A stretch of DNA of 64,000 nucleotides from Karalla daura (Eukaryota; Chordata; Actinopteri; Chaetodontiformes; Leiognathidae). A program made the position numbers and the translations under genes. The stretch covers positions 25,789,957 through 25,853,956 of the forward strand of contig CM055189.1 of NCBI GenBank assembly GCA_029224185.1. The letters run 5' to 3'. The notes under the pieces were generated by a model. It was not told the DNA's origin, ran no database searches, and saw nothing but the letters and a program-made list of their open reading frames with translations. Of the stretch, positions 1 to 11,451 are shown one piece after another. The stretch's first letter is position 1. Every line of letters begins with the position of its first letter.

Positions 1-115
1 AGTCCAGATGCATCAAGCTGATTTGAGGGTTTAAATTGCCCCTAATTGTCAGTGATGGTCTTAAAACGTGTCCAGGGTGTTCTCCCTGCCTTAACTCAAT
101 GTGAGCTGGGGGTTA
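1..115 (+). repeat. Interspersed SINE/LINE-tail relic (teleost family)
   Basis: The text around 'gtgtccagggtgttctccctgcc' followed by 'caatgtgagctggg' is the recognisable tail of a very common teleost interspersed repeat. Related copies occur in this window at about 5670-5830, 6795-6925, 49690-49790 (reverse) and 55340-55435 (reverse). It is diverged and non-coding. The exact family name is not certain. Confidence 0.5.
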
Positions 116-766
116 GATTAAAAGACTATAATCACAGCAGGTAGAAATTCATGTTTAATGAACTAATAAACATATTTGCCATCGGCATAAATCAAAATCA
201 TACTATTTTTCATTGTGACAATGTTATTGCACTTTGTCCAAGCCAAACTTTTTTTTAAATGAAGCAGAATTTGACACCATCACACTAATGAGCTGCTCCA
301 GCTCTACACTGATGTGTACACACTTTCATGTAGCCACAGGTACATGTCAGATACAGGTCTTATTTCCCCACATCCCAACAGTTCTGTTGGGTTTTATCTC
401 TCCAGGGCTCTAGGGCTTTGCCACTTTGCTGAGACAAAGTCCATTTACGTATAATCTGTGTGCCTACATGTTAAATGAGATTAATGTTGAATATCAGTGA
501 GTACAGTGAACTTTAATGATGAATAACATACAAAATTAGACATCTAGCAGAACGTCTTCCGAACAGCACAATGATTGTTAAAGCAAAGAATGTTCAAATA
601 TCTTGTTATGTATAAAAAAAAAATGAAAGTAAATTAGGATATTTTTATCAAGTTATTTTTTTCCCCAGTGCCTTTAAGTCAAATGGACTAAACCACAGGA
701 CTTCAATCGGCTTCAACCACTAGTTTGTTAAATTGGTCCTTTCTCATGAGGCCTCGCCAGAGGCTG
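116..766. other. Gene-free AT-rich stretch 3' of the first lrat copy
   Basis: No ORF with coding character is seen. The part just below 767 is probably the 3' UTR of the minus-strand lrat copy, but no clear AATAAA on the minus strand could be assigned. Confidence 0.4.
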
Positions 767-2384
767 TTAGGCTGCCATCCAGATGGTGAAGGAGACCAAC
801 AGAGTGGGCAGCACTGTCAGCGGCGTCATGCAGCCCAGATACAGCAGGATTCCCACGCCACACAGTGCAGTCAAATACGAGCTCATCCTGCTGCATACAA
901 TCTTCCGTACTGTTGTGCAGAACTGCAAGAAAGGGGAAACATATCAGGCTCTGTAGAACAGGTCTGTTATCAAGGAGAGGCCATTATCTCTGTACGAGCA
1001 GTAATTTGGCATACAGTAACACTAGATGGAGCCATTGACCCCATGAATAAGCGTGGTTTAATTTGAGGCAATAAAGTGTGAATATAATCCTTGTGTGACC
1101 AAAAGTCTGGATTGCTGAATTTCATCATTAAGGAGGCTCGTCATCACACAGTAAGTAAATAAGAGCATTCAGTCTGCTCAACCCATACTGAGTGGCACAA
1201 ACTCATGCAATAATCTGTTTATCAGGAAATCCAAGCTACACGTGCAATGTCTAAAACCCCTTTTTTTTAACACATGATCTTTCTTTAGGTCACATGCAAG
1301 AGACAGCACATGTGGACAGAAGATTATAATGGAAAAACATATCCATATCAAAATCTGTAAAACACGTTTCAGAATGAAAATAAACATTTTTAGATGAGCC
1401 AGAGCACTTTGACCTGACTAACAGGCTTGACATTTTGAAAGCCTTGTATGTGGATTAGTTCAATCATTTTACATGGAAATGTGCTTTAACTGGTAATATT
1501 TTAAATGAATAGAATTAATTTTTAATGAATTTTAAAATACAGAAATATTTCATTCCAGTAACTTAAAGTACTGTACTTTAATTAACCAGTGTCACAAGGA
1601 TTCTTCCAGATTTTAGGTAGCAGAGAAAATTTAAAGTTGGTTCCAGTCATTAATAGAATCACTTTCTTTCAACCTTCACATATTCTCAGTTAAATATTCC
1701 CTCTTTACATTACATTCCCTGAAGCCCAAAGAGAAACATTTGTCAGGCAAAATCTTAAAACTGCAACTCAAAACTGTAATTGATTATTCTCTGGTCCATA
1801 GGTTTGGAAAGACCATGTCATGTCATTAATACTTAAATTTATGGAGGAGAGTGGAGGCTTGAGACTACCTGGTAGGTCTGGTAGCTGATGGCCATGCCAT
1901 ATCTGCAGTACATGACGTAGTGTTCACAGTTGTACCACAAGAGGCTATAGGTGACGGAGCCCAGGAGCTTTTCTGCCCTCCGGGCCACCTCATCACCATC
2001 CAGCGCCGGCTGACTGCACACTTTATCCATGTGGTTGATCAGGATCTCTGATCCATAGGCAAAATCCGACACTGAGTCCACTCTGACACTGGCCACCTTG
2101 GTGATGACCCCCAGCAGCAGGCGGTTATTGGTCACCATCTTGGCAATAGCGCTTTTGTTCTTGGAGATGACTGGCAGGATGTCTGGGATGAGATGAGCCA
2201 CACGGTTGTCGCCCAGGTAGATGCCAAAATGAGTAAAAAGCGTCCGGGGCACCTCCAGTAAATCACCCCGCTGATACAGGGATAGGTCATATTTGGAGTC
2301 GTCCTCTTTTTTTGAGGCGGCAAAGAAAAAGTTGAGGAGTTGAAAGAGAAACATGATGGCAGTGTGCAGCACCAGGCCATACAT
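767..2384 (-). CDS. Lecithin retinol acyltransferase, tandem copy A (two exons)
   Basis: Exons (minus strand) are 2384-1869 and 922-767, giving 223 residues. The donor follows ACCTACCAG and the acceptor TTTCTTGCAG precedes TTCTGCACA. The family transfers an acyl chain from phosphatidylcholine to retinol at the ER membrane, making retinyl esters for storage and the visual cycle. The NlpC/P60-type LRAT fold is visible: RGDLLEVPR, catalytic His52 in THFGIYLGDN, His64 in VAHLIPD, and Cys153 in YNCEHYVMYCRYG. An N-terminal hydrophobic segment (about residues 4-22) and the C-terminal hydrophobic anchor in exon 2 match the ER-anchored LRAT topology. ATG at 2384 was chosen; a second in-frame Met 10 residues later (2354) is possible. 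It differs from copy B at many positions, including Tyr for Asn before NCEH and a C-terminus ending WMAA rather than WMAG. It lies downstream of copy B in the same orientation, so it is a tandem paralogue, comparable to the lratb.1/lratb.2 type pairs known in fish. The precise orthologue was not assigned. Confidence 0.88.
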
Positions 2385-2975
2385 GCTTTTTATTCCTATT
2401 GAATCTGGGCGGAGACAGAGTGGATAGAAGGATTAGATGTTGGTCAACGCTTCAACATGATCACAGGAGCTTTCTGTAATCACTCTGCTGAACTTTTCTC
2501 TATGACTGGATTTTGAAATCTGCCTTTGTTTGTGGTGTATTAGGGTCAGGGGTGCTCGTTAAGGAGGCTGACTTCGCAGAAACTTCAATCCTCCAAGAAA
2601 GGTCACTGATATTGAGACATCACACCAAAATAAACAGCCTTTTGTTCCAGGTAGAGTAGATTGAGATGTAGTCATTAAATTTTTATCATCATCGTTATTC
2701 AGCACTTTGTCAAATGTTCATTTGTACAGTATTGAATTTAAGTTCTAAAAATTATGTGAAATGTTCTACTAAAAATGATAAATCATTAAAGAGTTTGACT
2801 GATGTTATGTCAAGGACTGTATACTGCATTTGCTCAGATGGTATGAGTCTTCAGTTGTGGCACTGTTTTAGTAATAAAATAACACCTATTTTCAGGGTAA
2901 AATAGTTGTATGTAATATGTATCTAGAAATGGATGGAGATTTATACCCACATGAGACACAATTAAAAATAAATTG

Positions 2976-2981
2976 TTTATT
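2976..2981 (-). promoter_or_regulatory. Candidate polyadenylation signal of lrat copy B
   Basis: A minus-strand AATAAA lies about 320 bases past the stop of lrat copy B. It is a plausible end for its 3' UTR, but position alone supports it. Confidence 0.4.
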
Positions 2982-3299
2982 GAACATTTGACATATTTAC
3001 AACATTACAATAAGTGCACTATTATAAAATACCAAAACAATGAATTTTCACTTTTATGGCAGCAGAAATGTTAGAAAAAAACCTCTAATCCTTGAAGATT
3101 TACTCCATATTCTTGAAGTTGTACCAGAGACCTGCGTGAAAGATTCATTCATGTATCAACACAAAGAATTAAACATTATCTACACAATAAACTGCATGAA
3201 TACAGGTGCAGAGCAGCATCATAAGGCATCACTCGTGCCACAGAGGCTTCCAGTCAGTCAGTCAGAGCTCAGTTTAGTTTGTCCTAGTGCCAATCTCCG

Positions 3300-4715
3300 T
3301 TAACCAGCCATCCACAGAGTAAAGGGGATGAGGACTGTGGCTAACGTAGTTGATGGAGCCATGCCGAAACAGACAATAGAGATGATCCCGAGAAGGACAG
3401 AGGCGATCACACTGCGCTGGTCCCTGATAATTGACTTCAAGCACTCGCAGAACTGCAAAGAAAAGAAAGCCTGGTCACTGAAAGATGTCACACATTACAC
3501 TAAATAGACTGCTGTTACTTGACACCAGGTAATTACTTTCTGCAATCTAGACCTACTCACAGCTTCCTGTGAGGGTTAAACATGTGTTTCACTGAGTGGT
3601 GAACTTACTGCAGACCTGCCCTTTGAACTCAGGGTGGCCCCAACAACCCTGGTCTCTTGGGTCATGTTCACTAATCTGATTTGCAGAGCCCTGGGCCCAA
3701 ACCGCTATGTTGGGATGCTGCATCCTGCATGTTGAAGCTCTTAGGCAACAGTTTGTGGCTAGGCTGCAGAGATGAGGTAGTGGCTGTATATTAAATGTGA
3801 TCACATTAGATCAGTGATCCGTTTACATCTAGTCGTATGTCCATATTTTGTTTCATATTTAATACTGCGTGTACATTGCTCATGTTTTTTTACCCTGAAA
3901 AAACAAAATGATCAAGTGAGTTGGAGGGTAGACAGCTGATGATAGCCTCCAAGACTGGGGCAATGAGGGAAAAAGGGTTGAGGGGACCAGTGGAGGGTCA
4001 GTGAAGGGGCCACAAACTTGATAAATTTGACAAAGTTTTAAAAGGACGCATGTTTTTCATTTACTGCATGATGTCATACACATACTTGCACTTAGTCTAG
4101 GAGGGCTTTTGAAGCCTGGTTTCTGAGCCTTGTTAATCTGAACTGAGTCGCTGCAGAGAGCTGTACCTGGTCTGTCTGGCGGCTGAGCGCGCATCCGTAT
4201 CTGCAGTGGGTGACGAAGTGCTCGCAGTTGTTCCACAGCAGGCTGTAGGGGATGGCTCCCAGTAGCCTCTCTGCTCTCCTTGCCACCTCCTCGTTGGCAA
4301 ATGCTGGGCTCTTCATGCTCCGGTCCATGCGGTTGACCAAGATCTTAGAGCCGTACGCGAAGTCTTCCAACGTGTCTGTGCGCACAGTGGCGCACCGAGA
4401 CATGCAGCCCAGGATCAGCCGCTTGTTGCTGATGACGGAGTCGATGCGCCTCTGGTCGCTGGTCAACACCGGCAGGATGTCGGGGATCAGGTGCGCCACC
4501 TTGTTGTCGCCCAAGTAAATGCCGTAGTGGGTAAAGATGGTGCGGGGCACCTCCAGCAGGTCCCCTCGGCGGAGCAGCGGCGCGGGGCCGCGCTGCGGAG
4601 CCCGCAGTTCCCGGTCCTTCTCCCGCTCCTCGGCGTCCGTCCAGGTGGACAGGAAGAGCTTGAAGTTAGAGAACAGTGAGAGTTTCTCTACCAGGAAAGT
4701 CAGTAGCTGCAGCAT
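3300..4715 (-). CDS. lrat: Lecithin retinol acyltransferase, tandem copy B (closest to LRAT)
   Basis: Exons are 4715-4167 and 3452-3300 on the minus strand, giving 233 residues (human LRAT has 230). The donor follows CAGACAGACCAG and the acceptor TTTCTTTGCAG precedes TTCTGCGAG. Catalytic motifs are complete: His63 in THYGIYLGDN, His75 in VAHLIPD, and Cys164 in WNNCEHFVTHCRYG. Exon 2 encodes IIRDQRSV followed by a hydrophobic anchor ending in LWMAG, the hallmark LRAT C-terminus. The N-terminus (LQLLTFLVEKLSLFSNF) aligns with the membrane-anchor start of LRAT. It is followed by a longer charged linker (about residues 27-48) before RRGDLLEVPR. The role is retinol esterification in the ER membrane. 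The first exon is GC-rich compared with copy A. Whether this is lrata or a lratb copy cannot be settled here. Confidence 0.92.
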
Positions 4716-4751
4716 CCTGACGACTAGAGGAGCATGGGGGGCCCGATGGGG

Positions 4752-4758
4752 CTTTTAT
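4752..4758 (-). promoter_or_regulatory. TATA-like element upstream of lrat copy B
   Basis: On the minus strand GGATAAAAGCCCC lies about 37 bases before the ATG at 4715, within a GC-richer stretch (4720-4930) that looks like a proximal promoter. A start about 25-30 bases downstream would leave a very short 5' UTR. This is tentative. Confidence 0.3.
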
Positions 4759-5669
4759 CCCCGCAGGCACGAGTAGCGCTGCAAATCCCGTGCACACGAT
4801 TGGCCACAGGAGAACGTGCGCACGTGCTCGCCCTCATTCGCCTTCTCAGCAACAGCTGTCTATCATCTACGTGTGCGCGTAAAGCAGCGTTCAGGAGACA
4901 GCTTCTGTTGAGGGCCGAGGTCATGAAGGTGGAGCCAGGCCAGGGTCGCATCATCCAAGTCAAAGTTAAGATTTTTCTCAAATGATTAAAGTTATTATTA
5001 TATAATTACATATAAATGACATTTAAATATGTGTGTTCAATATCAACAGGCTACATATAAAGCTATGAGCTGTGTGTAAGGATTTGAACAGTGCAAGGAG
5101 TGCAAAGATACAGGATTGACAATTACAGAGAAAAACTATGCTAAGAATTTAGAATTTACATACAAGATGGTATAAACAGTAGTAGAATGATGATGGAACA
5201 GGCTTAACAGAATTAAATTACATTGAAAACAAGATATGAGTTTCAAATTTAAATGCAGTATAAAAGTGGATCAGTGTTTGGCATGTTATGTGCATATAGG
5301 GGAGTGGATTAGATGCACAATATACATTCTAGTAAGCATACACATTGTGATTTGTACGTGTATGTAGTGTGCAATGGGGTCAGTAGGGTGGGGTGTTTAG
5401 AAGAGACAGCTGTGGGGAAAATGTCGCTCCTGAACCAGCTGGTTCTACAAGCCCCTCAAGTGCCTCTCAAAGGGGCTGGAGGGTGAAAAGTTTAGGGGCT
5501 GTATGCTTTGCACTGATATTGCTTCCTCTGGATGTCCTTGATGGTAGGAAGTGAAGCACCTTTGATCACTTGGATGATTTTAACCACCATCTGCAGTAGT
5601 CTCTGGTTCGACACGAAGCAGTTTTCACACCAAACTGTGACTCAACTACAATCTTCTACTATCGGCATG

Positions 5670-5830
5670 GGTTTTCTCTGGGTTCTCCAGTTTCCTCCTA
5701 GATCTGAGGGAGCATGATTAGGCTGATTGGAGAATGTGTAACTTGTGATAAAATGGAGACCTGTTCAGGGTGTAATCCCTGCCACTTTGGAGATCCAGCA
5801 GACTCCTGCCATTCCATCCAATGTGGGTAA
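5670..5830 (+). repeat. Interspersed SINE/LINE-tail relic
   Basis: It carries the family string 'gttctccagtttcctcct', then 'ctgattggagaatgtgtaac', then 'acctgttcagggtgtaatcc', in the expected order. It is a more complete copy of the same family as the relic at the window start. Confidence 0.55.
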
Positions 5831-6794
5831 GATAACTGATAAATTAATTAAAACATATAAATACACTGAGCAATTGAGCCAGGTGCAGTCATAGCAATGG
5901 GGTGACTGTGATGAAAGCAGTTATGCATGCTATGCATCTTAATAGTTCTGTAACTGATGCATTAATGGCTATTACAAACACAAACTAGCTTTTTGGTTGT
6001 AGATCAGTCTTGACCAAATTATCAAATGCTACAACTTCCCATGTCTCCAAGTAGCTGCTTCCAGCTGTGAACAGCACCTTGGAGGAAGCTTCAAACCTTT
6101 TGTTTTCGTAAAACCAATCATGTTTTGACAGGGTTCTCACTGAAAGGTGGTGTTAAGATTTAACCTGTGATGGGCTTGCTTATGTTCACTTTCGTTTAAA
6201 CTGCAAAAAGTAACTGTCACTGTCATGGTTTCTGTAATTAGTATATCTAAATGTACAGTATGATGACCAACTGTTTAAAGAGAGTTAACATTCACCATGA
6301 TTTAGGGCATTCTAATGTCTCTTTCTGACATTAATAATTTAGTGTTTTTGTTCACTGCTGCTATTCAAGGCATCATTCCAGCTGTGTTTTTAAATCAGTT
6401 GTAAGAGAATAAGCGCTGGTAAATACACTCTTAACTGTCCAGAAACAAAATACAGATAATTCACATCTCTCTGTGGCTCTAGAAGGACCCCATTATTGAC
6501 AGAAAATGAATTCTGGATATACATTAGTCAGGTGACCAAATGAAAGATTAAACTTTTATTTTGTGTCGATGTGATTATGTTCACAGATTAATGCAATGGG
6601 CAAGTCTGTATGTATTGTTCTTATCACCCAAGTTATTAGTTAATACCACTTAATGTCATAGACCATAATAATGATGCATGGCATGTCATTTAATTTGATC
6701 CAATGAAATGATGGATACCACACAGTGAGTGGTGAGTCATCAGCATTGTCTCTTAACAGCATGAAGGTCCAGCATTATCAAATTTGTTTCTATA

Positions 6795-6925
6795 TGAAGT
6801 TTGAATGTTCTCTCCATGTGTGCTTGGGTTTCCTCAAGGTACTTTGATTTCCTTCCACAGTGTAAAAACCTGCATTATCACCTGGATGTCCACCCTACTC
6901 TACCTTTATCCTGAGGTGATGGATG
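6795..6925 (+). repeat. Interspersed SINE/LINE-tail relic
   Basis: 'gaatgttctctccatgtgtg', 'gggtttcctcaaggtacttt' and a late 'aggtgatggatgaatgga' follow the order of the same teleost repeat family, with strong divergence in between. Confidence 0.45.
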
Positions 6926-8342
6926 AATGGAGCTGATTGATATAAACTTGAACTTTTTGTGTTTTCTGTGAAGTGATGTGATGGGGAGGCTTGTGGTCCC
7001 TTGTTAAGTATAGACACTACACAATAAGATGAGCAAAAGTACAAATACCTCAAAGTTATTATACCTCAAAGATATTGAGGAGATACTTGAGAGAAGAACA
7101 GTGAAACCATAGGTTCAAATGGCTAAAAAAGGACATCATGGATGTCCAGGGGATTACTATAATATAATAAAAAGGAATGAAAATCAAAGATAAAAATGTG
7201 ATCAATTTAGCTTTTTCAGTAGTTATGTAATTTTTTTGTCTAATGAAAAGTCTAATAAGACTGTCAAGCTGATTATGCTGCAGACAATGAGCTGCGGAGG
7301 AATGCAGCTAATCCATTTGCTCTCACCATTAACCAGGAAGAGGCTGTGGTGGGCACCTCATCAGAGGAGGCAAATGATAGGAGACTGCATTCCTCGGCCT
7401 GATTCCCGTAATCCTGTAGGCTTCAGTTACATGGTCATCATTCAGCCCAGGAAAGTACCTTGAGAAACACTGGAGCCTTTGATCTAGTGTCTTTGTGTCA
7501 TTTGTAACGGGACATTTGCTGACCTATATATTGTAATACCACTGTCAAACAGGATTAATTATGGCAAGTATTTGACTCAGCCTGGCTACCTTCTCAGACT
7601 GAGAAACCGAGTCTGACCCACAAAGCATACCCTACTTTTGAGGAAGTCTGAGTATGTGTGATTAATAAACACGCAGCACTAAAAAGAGCTCAAATTTCAA
7701 CTATTTAATCTGCCTCTATAAAAATTTCCTCCATTGTTTGTATTAAGATAACAGTACAAATAGAGTACATTAGAACAGAATACAGTAAGATCCTGCCTCA
7801 TTATTTAATAAATACTTAATAAATGAACCTTTCCCCTTCCGTAATTAAATACTGTGCAATAAGTACTACAAAACTACATAAAAAATGTGCATTCTCAAGT
7901 ATTTCAGTATTTCATTAGTCGTAGTATCTTGCTTATGTGCACGCTGTGCTCTGTAATCCAAGCTGACAACAGCTTGCTGTAGTTTGTTAAGCAACTAAAT
8001 TAACTTCTTGTTGTTCAGTCCCAAGAGTAAAATATAAATTTTCAATCTGCTGTGAGTAACGTAACAGCTTATCTGTGGTTAATTGTTAATTCCCTGAATA
8101 CAATTTTAAGAAAAATGTACTTCCACACTGACTATGCTTAAAGTTCACCAAGAGGTTGCACTTAATGCAGCAACACCACTTTATGGAGAAAAATACCAGG
8201 CCATGATTAAGAGTCCTAAGAGTATCATCAAACATTATCAATGGTTCTCAACAACTTCAATAAGCCTTTGAAGTGAAACATGCAGTTCACCTGATATTGT
8301 TCTTACGTAACTAGTGTAACTTCACAGCTTGACTTTTTTCTG

Positions 8343-8356
8343 CACTGTAACAAATT
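8343..8356 (+). repeat. Left terminal inverted repeat of the TIR element
   Basis: CACTGTAACAAATT is the exact reverse complement of 11436-11449. It is followed by subterminal TTTACAGTAAAC. Confidence 0.7.
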
Positions 8357-9198
8357 TTCTTGTTAATTTACAGTAAACTACTGGCAGCTAAAGTTGCCTG
8401 CTTGAAACTGTTATTCTACAGTATACCTACTGTACAGTCAACAACAGTTTATTACCGTAAAAATAATACAGTATTGTGCTGCTCAGAAAATAAACATTAC
8501 AGTATCATACTCTCACCTTTTTGGTTTCCATTATACTGTTATTTTACAGTTATTATTATTACTGTTATTTTACAGTTACTAAATTATTCTCTATTGTTAC
8601 TGTGAAACTATACTGCAGAATGTGATCTATACAGTGATATAAACCAATGATCTAAATGTTTTACATTTAAAAATTAAAACTAATAATAAGTAATAAGGAA
8701 CAATAAATGAAAATAGCTACCACAGAAATGGCTCAGACAAGAGGTGTCCTTTTTTTAAGCTTTTATCAAAGCTGAACATTTTCAGTATCCATAAAAATCT
8801 ATAAACACACTAACTTGATTGTCATGTTTTTTTCTCTTGAACTATGACAAGAATTGGCTCACATTACATCAACAACACAACACATCAGCATGAATCAGTC
8901 GTGGACTGGTTGGGAGGGTCAGGGTATGCTCAACACTGGCTACAGTGGAAAATGATGAACAACAGTATCCAAATTATTAATGTTATTGTATGTACATTCA
9001 TACTAGACACAAGATATAATGCTAAACAAAACTTACATAAATTCTTACGTCAATTCTCCATCTGGAGACGATACATCTTTGTTCATCAATTGTCTCGGTT
9101 TTCTCCTTCAATACCTCTCTATTTCCCTATACACACAGAACACATTCTTAACAATGGAGAGCCTGAACATCTGAGACAACTGAACTGCACCATTCCAA

Positions 9199-10985
9199 CT
9201 AAATAAAGCCCCACTCAAAGTCCACCAGATTTTTGAGGAGAGTGGCCACATGGGGATTCACTGTTGCTGCCTTTTTGTGGACCAGCTTCCCTGTCTGCTT
9301 TGACACCACCTTCCCCTGGCTGGTCTTTCTTCCCCTCTCAGGATTGATCCCAATGAGGCGCCTAAAATGAAATAATAGATAAAGTATAGGTGCAGTAAGT
9401 AAAGATACTTTGCATTTAACATGGAACCCTATGACATTAATTGAACAAAAAATGATAATCACCCCTGTGTCTCATAATTAGAAGAATTTAACTTCATTTT
9501 GAGAAACTATGAGAAACAAAACATTCATAATTGAGGATTATGACAGATCAGCTGCTGCCATTATTACAACATTTATTTAACTTTAATTTGAGGCATTAGG
9601 AAATTTGTCATCAGTGATTTCTAAGACTTTGGTGTGAAAAGTTCAAGATACATACCACATATGAGCATTTAGTACACCGAGCATTTAATATGCTAAATCA
9701 ACTTGTAGCCCAGGCGTTTATAAGTATTTGCAACAGGCTACTATTTATTTATGCAATGTGCACCTGCTTTTTTCCCACCACATCTCTATTGACATGAAAC
9801 AACAAATACAAAGACAATTTGTCTGTGTTACAGCGACAAAGAGAGCCGATCAGAGCAGCCAATCAGAGCAGCATTATGAACAATAATTTACAACTGTAGT
9901 TGCAAGGTTAATATACAGGCATGGCCTATAATAAATGACAATTAAATATTCCTGAACAGAGCTGCGAAGAGAGATGACACACTCAGACAATATTTCTGAC
10001 AGGAAATTTACCTTTGAACAAACTCCAGAGTCCTTGCAGCTTCTTCCTGGTACTGCAAGTTGAATACATAGAATGTTGCAAATACTGCCTCAAGTCCCGT
10101 GGTGAAGTTTGCTTGGGTGCTTTCACAGATGACCTGGCTTTCAATGCTGATCATCCAATGGTGTAATGTGACTCCATCGCCGGCAACTGATGCAGACAAC
10201 AATTATGGAAAACAAATATGGGTATAAGAGTCCTATATGATGATAACAAGTTCACAGAAAAAGCCACCCCTTATACATTTTGCAATGGACTAGAGAGTGA
10301 AGTCAGGCTTGTGACTGTAGTAGATTCTAGAACACATGGAAAAGAAATTATCAATATTTCAAAATACTTGTTACAGGCATGCAAACTCATTTCATGAACA
10401 TTGATTGTTTTGAACACTATACTGATAGTCCTTACCCATCTTGAATGCTTCCAGAAGTTTTCTTTGCTGGATAACAGGCAAAAGATCTCTGAGGTCATCC
10501 TGCTGCACATATTTGAGGTCCTCTCTTGATTCCACACCTGAGATTTCAAGTGCTGTGATGACCTGCTTTTGACAATCCTCAGACAAATTGGGCAAAGCCT
10601 TGAGGATGATGGTCTTTATTTCATCACCGATGGATGACATGAATCTACAACTAGTCAATTTACTTCAGTCTTGTTAGCTGTTTGCATCCTTAATAACAAG
10701 CTTCTCCTTATAAACTCAAACTTTCTAATAGTAAAATAAAACCTTGTAGACAGCTAATCAAATGACTAAACCAGCTAACACTAACATAAGTAATGTGCCT
10801 CAACAGAAAGCTAAACTTTTGTCCACATAGCCTAGCTGCTACATTATCGACGCTAGTAAGCTAGTAGTTTTGACTTGATCTTTTCAGCAGAAAAACAGTT
10901 AATAAAATGTTAATCCAACACAAAACCACATTATAGCATCATTCTGTCTTTTGCAAGATTATATTTACCTTCTCAAAAGAGCCAT
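9199..10985 (-). CDS. SAM-like domain protein carried in the TIR element (four exons)
   Basis: Minus-strand exons are 10985-10969, 10644-10436, 10186-10012 and 9361-9199. All have GT-AG junctions with matching phases and give 187 residues with no internal stop. Residues about 20-70 look like a SAM (sterile alpha motif) fold: LPNLSEDCQKQV, then SREDLKYVQQDDLRDLLP, then QQRKLLEAFK. The middle (residues 71-130) is an unrecognised domain (GDGVTLHHWMIS). The C-terminus has INPERGRK, a basic stretch GKVVSKQTGKLVHKK, and VNPHVATLLKNLVDFEW. That ending resembles multicopy, uncharacterised SAM-containing proteins seen in fish genomes (from memory, not checked). The short first coding exon (MALLRR) follows an open 5' stretch to 11162 that may be UTR or extra coding sequence. 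No enzymatic motif is seen and the function is unknown. Confidence 0.68.
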
Positions 10986-11435
10986 GGGGGTAGGATGGGT
11001 GTGGATGAGCTGCTCAGTTCCGAGGAGACGGCAGGGAGCGGGAAGGAGCAGCAGATGAAGCCTCCAAGTGCTCCGTACGTTCGGAGCTTTCAGTTTAAGA
11101 GTCCGGATGAAAAATAATTCTTCCTTTTTTATTGTTGTGTCCTCAAGCTTAAATAAAAACACTGATATGCATCCCTATTTTTAATTTCGACCCGATGAAT
11201 AGCTGATTGAACTGACCCAACATTAAGTCCCTAAAGTTAACTGAAAAAGAAAATAAATACTGTATGATACCATAAGATTATGGTGGCTTACTGTAAATTT
11301 CTAATTTTACTGTATTTCTTTTACAGACGCTTGCTGTAAACATTTTTTTCCTCCAAGACGTCAGAATTTGCGGTATTCAACTGTATTAACAGAAAATGGT
11401 ATACTACTGTTCAAAATACCCTGTATTTTTACAGT

Positions 11436-11449
11436 AATTTGTTACAGTG
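11436..11449 (-). repeat. Right terminal inverted repeat of the TIR element
   Basis: AATTTGTTACAGTG is the exact reverse complement of 8343-8356. The inner side has TTTTTACAGTAA, again echoing the left subterminal motif. Confidence 0.7.
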
Positions 11450-11451
11450 CA

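Larger units (their letters stand above)
4759..8340. other. Gene-free region between lrat copy B and the TIR element
   Basis: No ORF with splice context or family resemblance was found on either strand. The first 200 bases are GC-rich and probably belong to the lrat promoter. The rest is AT-rich with two diverged interspersed-repeat copies (listed separately). Confidence 0.5.
8343..11449. mobile_element. 3.1-kb TIR-bounded DNA element carrying a spliced gene
   Basis: The ends are perfect 14-bp inverted repeats CACTGTAACAAATT (8343-8356) and AATTTGTTACAGTG (11436-11449), or 16 bp if the outer TG/CA is counted. Both ends are packed with short TTACTGT/ACAGTAA motifs (8370-8630 and 11280-11440), the subterminal-repeat pattern typical of DNA transposons. 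CACTG termini suggest the CACTA/EnSpm group, but no target-site duplication of 2-3 bp is obvious, so the superfamily is an inference. No transposase ORF is inside. The only coding content is the minus-strand four-exon SAM-like gene, so the element would be non-autonomous and gene-carrying. Confidence 0.6.
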
